A stretch of 36,988 nt of DNA, taken from the NCBI GenBank assembly GCA_021737445.1, contig JAIPDY010000002.1:1-36988 (forward strand), in the 5' to 3' direction. Below the pieces are notes generated by a model. The model was given only the letters and a program-made list of their open reading frames with translations. It was not told the DNA's origin and ran no database searches. A program made the translations under genes and the position numbers. Origin of the DNA: Desulfotignum sp. (GTDB taxonomy: Bacteria; Desulfobacterota; Desulfobacteria; Desulfobacterales; Desulfobacteraceae). Of this stretch, positions 34,736-36,988 are shown piece by piece; positions within the stretch are counted from its first letter, which is position 1, and the number at the start of each line of letters is the position of its first letter.

Positions 34736-35239
34736 CGCCGGGAGAATCTTTTTTTTTGCCTTGGCCCAGGCAAGCCGCAGCGAGATATAAATCAGGATGA
34801 ACGGTGCGACAAAATTCAATTCCAGCCCCCCGGTCCAGTCCGGCATGATAAAGCTCATATCCCCGAACCGTTTGTCCAGCCAGGCAACGGCAAAAAATGC
34901 CGGCCACAGGGCAGCCATGCCCATTGCCATGAGCAGGAAAAAAGATTTGCCGTAGGCCTCGTTGGCCAGTTTGTTTATCCCTTTATAGGCTGTTTCATCC
35001 CCGGCCTGCTTGGCCTTCATGGATTGTTCATGGTAATACATGGTGTCATCCAGGTTGGTGGAAACCGCAGACCGGTTGATCCGGCCGGCAACGGCCATGG
35101 TGACCTCTCCGATGAGCACGGCCCAGGCCGCCAGGCAGAAGGTACCCATCCACCATCCGGCCATGGGGTTGTCAAACATCCGGAAGGGATAGATCAGTAC
35201 CGGATCGATCACATTGAGTATGCCCTGTATGGAATCCAT
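34724..35239 (-). CDS. Small multi-span membrane protein, partner of the TauE/SafE exporter
   Basis: 171 aa with three or four membrane segments: WWMGTFCLAAWAVLIGEVTMAVAG, SFFLLMAMGMAALWPAFFAVAW and LNFVAPFILIYISLRLAWA, plus a polar loop with a Tyr/His/Lys-rich helix (DDTMYYHEQSMKAKQAGDETA). The arrangement recalls EMC3/DUF106-like membrane proteins, but I am not certain of the family. It lies downstream of the TauE/SafE gene on the same strand, separated by 177 nt that contain a long stem-loop. A role in the same export process is likely from context. The gene ends inside the kinase gene's 3' end. Confidence 0.65.
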   Translation of the reverse strand: MDSIQGILNVIDPVLIYPFRMFDNPMAGWWMGTFCLAAWAVLIGEVTMAVAGRINRSAVSTNLDDTMYYHEQSMKAKQAGDETAYKGINKLANEAYGKSFFLLMAMGMAALWPAFFAVAWLDKRFGDMSFIMPDWTGGLELNFVAPFILIYISLRLAWAKAKKKILPALKG

Positions 35240-35264
35240 ATCTATCTTTTAAAAAGCGGTTCTG

Positions 35265-35298
35265 CCGGGGCATCACATACAGCATCTGCCAGCCCCGG
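35265..35298 (-). other. Inverted repeat CCGGGGC ... GCCCCGG downstream of the long stem-loop
   Basis: A perfect 7-bp GC-only repeat (35265-35271 and 35292-35298) with a 20-nt loop, located just upstream of the small membrane protein start on the minus strand. It would be the second hairpin in the intercistronic RNA. Confidence 0.4.
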
Positions 35299-35315
35299 GT
35301 ATGCAGCAGATAAAA

Positions 35316-35364
35316 CAACGGGTGATCAGAGACCGGATGACTGTCCGCCCCTGAGCACCCGTTG
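35316..35364 (-). other. Long intercistronic stem-loop between the TauE/SafE gene and the small membrane protein gene
   Basis: CAACGGGTGATCAG (35316-35329) pairs with CTGAGCACCCGTTG (35351-35364) at 13 of 14 positions, and CGGA/TCCG (about 35334-35347) can form an inner stem. No T-run follows on the minus strand, so it is more likely an RNA-stabilising or processing element than a terminator. Confidence 0.5.
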
Positions 35365-35416
35365 AAACGATATCGTGTACCCCTCTATATTTCAGGCATA
35401 CACAGCGACCTGTCCA

Positions 35417-36730
35417 TTAAAACGGCGGTACCAGGCTGTATCCCAGAAACCCTTTGGTAGTATACCGTATACCCACATAAAAGGCAAGAATGATAAAGAT
35501 CCACTTGAGCACTTTTTCCGGGATGAATTTGGAGGTCCGGGGTCCGATCATGGAGCCGATGAAAATACCGATCAGCTCAACACCGATGAAACCCCAGGCA
35601 ATTACCACGCCTTTTCCCACCATATAGGAAAATATGGATACGATCATGCCTATCAGCACGACCAGGGCCGAGGTGCCGGCCACCAGGAACATGGGCAGGC
35701 CTGCCACGGAGGTCAGAAACGGTACATAGAGAAACCCGCCGCCAATACCCAGAAACGATGCCAGGGCTGCGATGAAAATACCGCCGAGCATTGGCACATA
35801 GGCTTTGAAGGCAAATTCCTGTCCGTAAAAGGTGAACCGGATATTGCCGATCTTGAAAGCCATACCCCAGCCCGCAAGCACCAGAATATAGGCGACCCAT
35901 TTGGCTGCGGGAATCAGGTTGATCCACAGAGCGGACAGCACCACCAGACCCACAGCCACCCACATGAAGGTCCAGGACCCCTCGATGACTTTAACGCCCT
36001 GCTCCGAGGTGTCAGTTTTTTCTCTGGCTGCTTTTTCAAAAGCCTTGGCCGCTGCCTTGGCCTGTTTTTTGCCGGCAGATCCCCGTGGGGTCATTTCATA
36101 AATCAAAAACCCGCCCAGAACAAATACGATCAGTCCGAAAATACCGATATAGTCTTTCAGAGAGATTTTACCGGCGGTCAGCTCCGGTATCAGCCAGGAA
36201 CCGCCAACGCCCCCGATGGCCAGACAGACACCCAGAGGCAGCACCAGACGTCCCATGCGGTAATAGTTCAGTGAGGAGATCAACCCGCTGATTCCCACCA
36301 GCCACTGGTTTGACACCCGGATGGAGTCGGTAAGCAGGTTGTTCACCGGGTTGCCCTTGCCAAAGGACTTGGCATAATCGGCCAGACCGAAAATCGTGAT
36401 ATGTCCCACGCCGGCCATGATACCGCCGAAGGCCCCCACGGTGGAAAAAATCCAGCCCACCCAGATGGCCCACAAAAAGCCCAGAATAAGGTTGGGGTCA
36501 GGGGCACCCGGGATGCCCAAGAATCCCGGTTCATCTCCGGGTGTGATAACTTCTCTGGTTTTTGCGGCAAATTCCGGATCGTCAAGACTTGATGCAATGG
36601 CTGTTTTCATTTTGTCAGACATGCCCGGCGTGGTCAGGCCTGCGCCTGTCTGTGCCATGGCCACTGCCACAAAAGAAACCACAATCATCAGCGCGGTTGC
36701 AAGATAAAACCTGGTTCGGTTCACCATCAT
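35417..36730 (-). CDS. TauE/SafE-family sulfite or organosulfonate exporter
   Basis: 437 aa; AAAGGAGG precedes the ATG pair at 36730/36727, either of which may be used. A signal-like first helix (YLATALMIVVSFVAVAMA) is followed by a periplasmic segment of about 50 residues and then 8-9 membrane helices in two halves, with the family repeats GAFGGIMAGVGH and LGIGGGFLYVPFLTSVAGLP. A charged cytosolic loop rich in Ala/Lys (KKQAKAAAKAFEKAAREK) separates the halves. TauE/SafE proteins export sulfite, sulfoacetate or related anions; in a sulfate reducer a sulfur oxyanion is a reasonable guess. The region 36731-36988 upstream is AT-rich and shows no gene or clear promoter. Confidence 0.85.
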   Translation of the reverse strand: MMVNRTRFYLATALMIVVSFVAVAMAQTGAGLTTPGMSDKMKTAIASSLDDPEFAAKTREVITPGDEPGFLGIPGAPDPNLILGFLWAIWVGWIFSTVGAFGGIMAGVGHITIFGLADYAKSFGKGNPVNNLLTDSIRVSNQWLVGISGLISSLNYYRMGRLVLPLGVCLAIGGVGGSWLIPELTAGKISLKDYIGIFGLIVFVLGGFLIYEMTPRGSAGKKQAKAAAKAFEKAAREKTDTSEQGVKVIEGSWTFMWVAVGLVVLSALWINLIPAAKWVAYILVLAGWGMAFKIGNIRFTFYGQEFAFKAYVPMLGGIFIAALASFLGIGGGFLYVPFLTSVAGLPMFLVAGTSALVVLIGMIVSIFSYMVGKGVVIAWGFIGVELIGIFIGSMIGPRTSKFIPEKVLKWIFIILAFYVGIRYTTKGFLGYSLVPPF

Positions 36731-36988
36731 TTTCCCTCCTTTGGTTTGTTACAAATAAAAAATTAATTTAGTTTGAAACGTGGATACAGTTTTTTGTAAA
36801 CCGGTTCATTACATTCACATTGCCGGATATAATCAGCAATATTAATGCCATGGCACCTCATGCCGCCATGTTATTTTCTAACTGTTCAGGTTTACAGAAA
36901 TTTTTGGGCGGAATAAAAATAAATAACCGATTCAGCCTGTAAGTGTATGCAAGAGGGCGACGCAATAAAACATATGCGGTGCATGCAT

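Noticed and set aside
35375-36274. 299-aa plus-strand ORF opposite the TauE/SafE gene
   Set aside because: His/Gln/Gly-rich shadow frame; the minus strand carries clear membrane helices and family repeats.

Overview
The window looks like chromosomal DNA of a Gram-negative, anaerobic, metabolically versatile bacterium, most likely a sulfate-reducing Desulfobacterota (Desulfobacteraceae-like). This is inferred from gene content: a TRAP transporter, a TamA/TamB outer-membrane pair, a branched-chain-type ABC transporter coupled to an acyl-CoA ligase, an MttB-family methyltransferase, a B12-type radical SAM protein, a TauE/SafE exporter with its small membrane partner, and a probable selenoprotein. 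No rRNA, complete tRNA, CRISPR array, insertion sequence or phage gene was seen.

Layout. 1-272: end of a TRAP large permease. 292-7413 (minus): tamB then tamA/bamA-like, 3 nt apart. 7414-7815: divergent regulatory region with two dyads and a good promoter. 7816-14236 (plus): tightly packed livJ-livH-livM-livG-livF plus an AMP-forming acyl-CoA ligase, followed by a decayed PAS histidine kinase (14245-14697). 14744-15475: AT-richer NYN/LOTUS-type gene. 15499-16397 (minus): SixA-like phosphatase and a VOC protein that probably starts at TTG. 16590-18137 (plus): methyltransferase and MBL-fold hydrolase.

18238-26990 is the most unusual part: two convergent operons whose stop codons overlap. The plus operon has a near-consensus promoter and encodes a class-A beta-lactamase-fold hydrolase and a NTT/MFS transporter fused to a long HEAT-type domain. 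The minus operon encodes a small exported protein, a 976-aa exported protein with a phosphohistidine domain followed by an ATP-grasp domain (the domain order of glucan water dikinase), and a second exported beta-lactamase-fold hydrolase. Three copies of ATGAAAC/GTTTCAT lie at its predicted start site. A dikinase outside the cytoplasm needs a source of nucleotide, and a nucleotide-transporter-like gene lies next door; I propose this as a candidate undescribed envelope system (inference).

26990-27880 is a patch of small fragments: an STN-like fragment interrupted at a G8 tract, a truncated flavodoxin, and a rhodanese-like reading frame in which the two active-loop cysteine positions are both TGA, followed at SECIS-like distance by a perfect 8-bp hairpin. 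28040-29659 is a B12-binding radical SAM protein. 29902-31338 is an MttB-family methyltransferase without an in-frame amber codon. 31352-32257 (minus) is an orphan pstB with a candidate Pho box. 32534-34735 pairs a metallophosphoesterase with a Ser/Thr kinase-DUF1566 fusion. 34724-36730 (minus) is a TauE/SafE exporter followed by a small membrane protein, with a long stem-loop between them.
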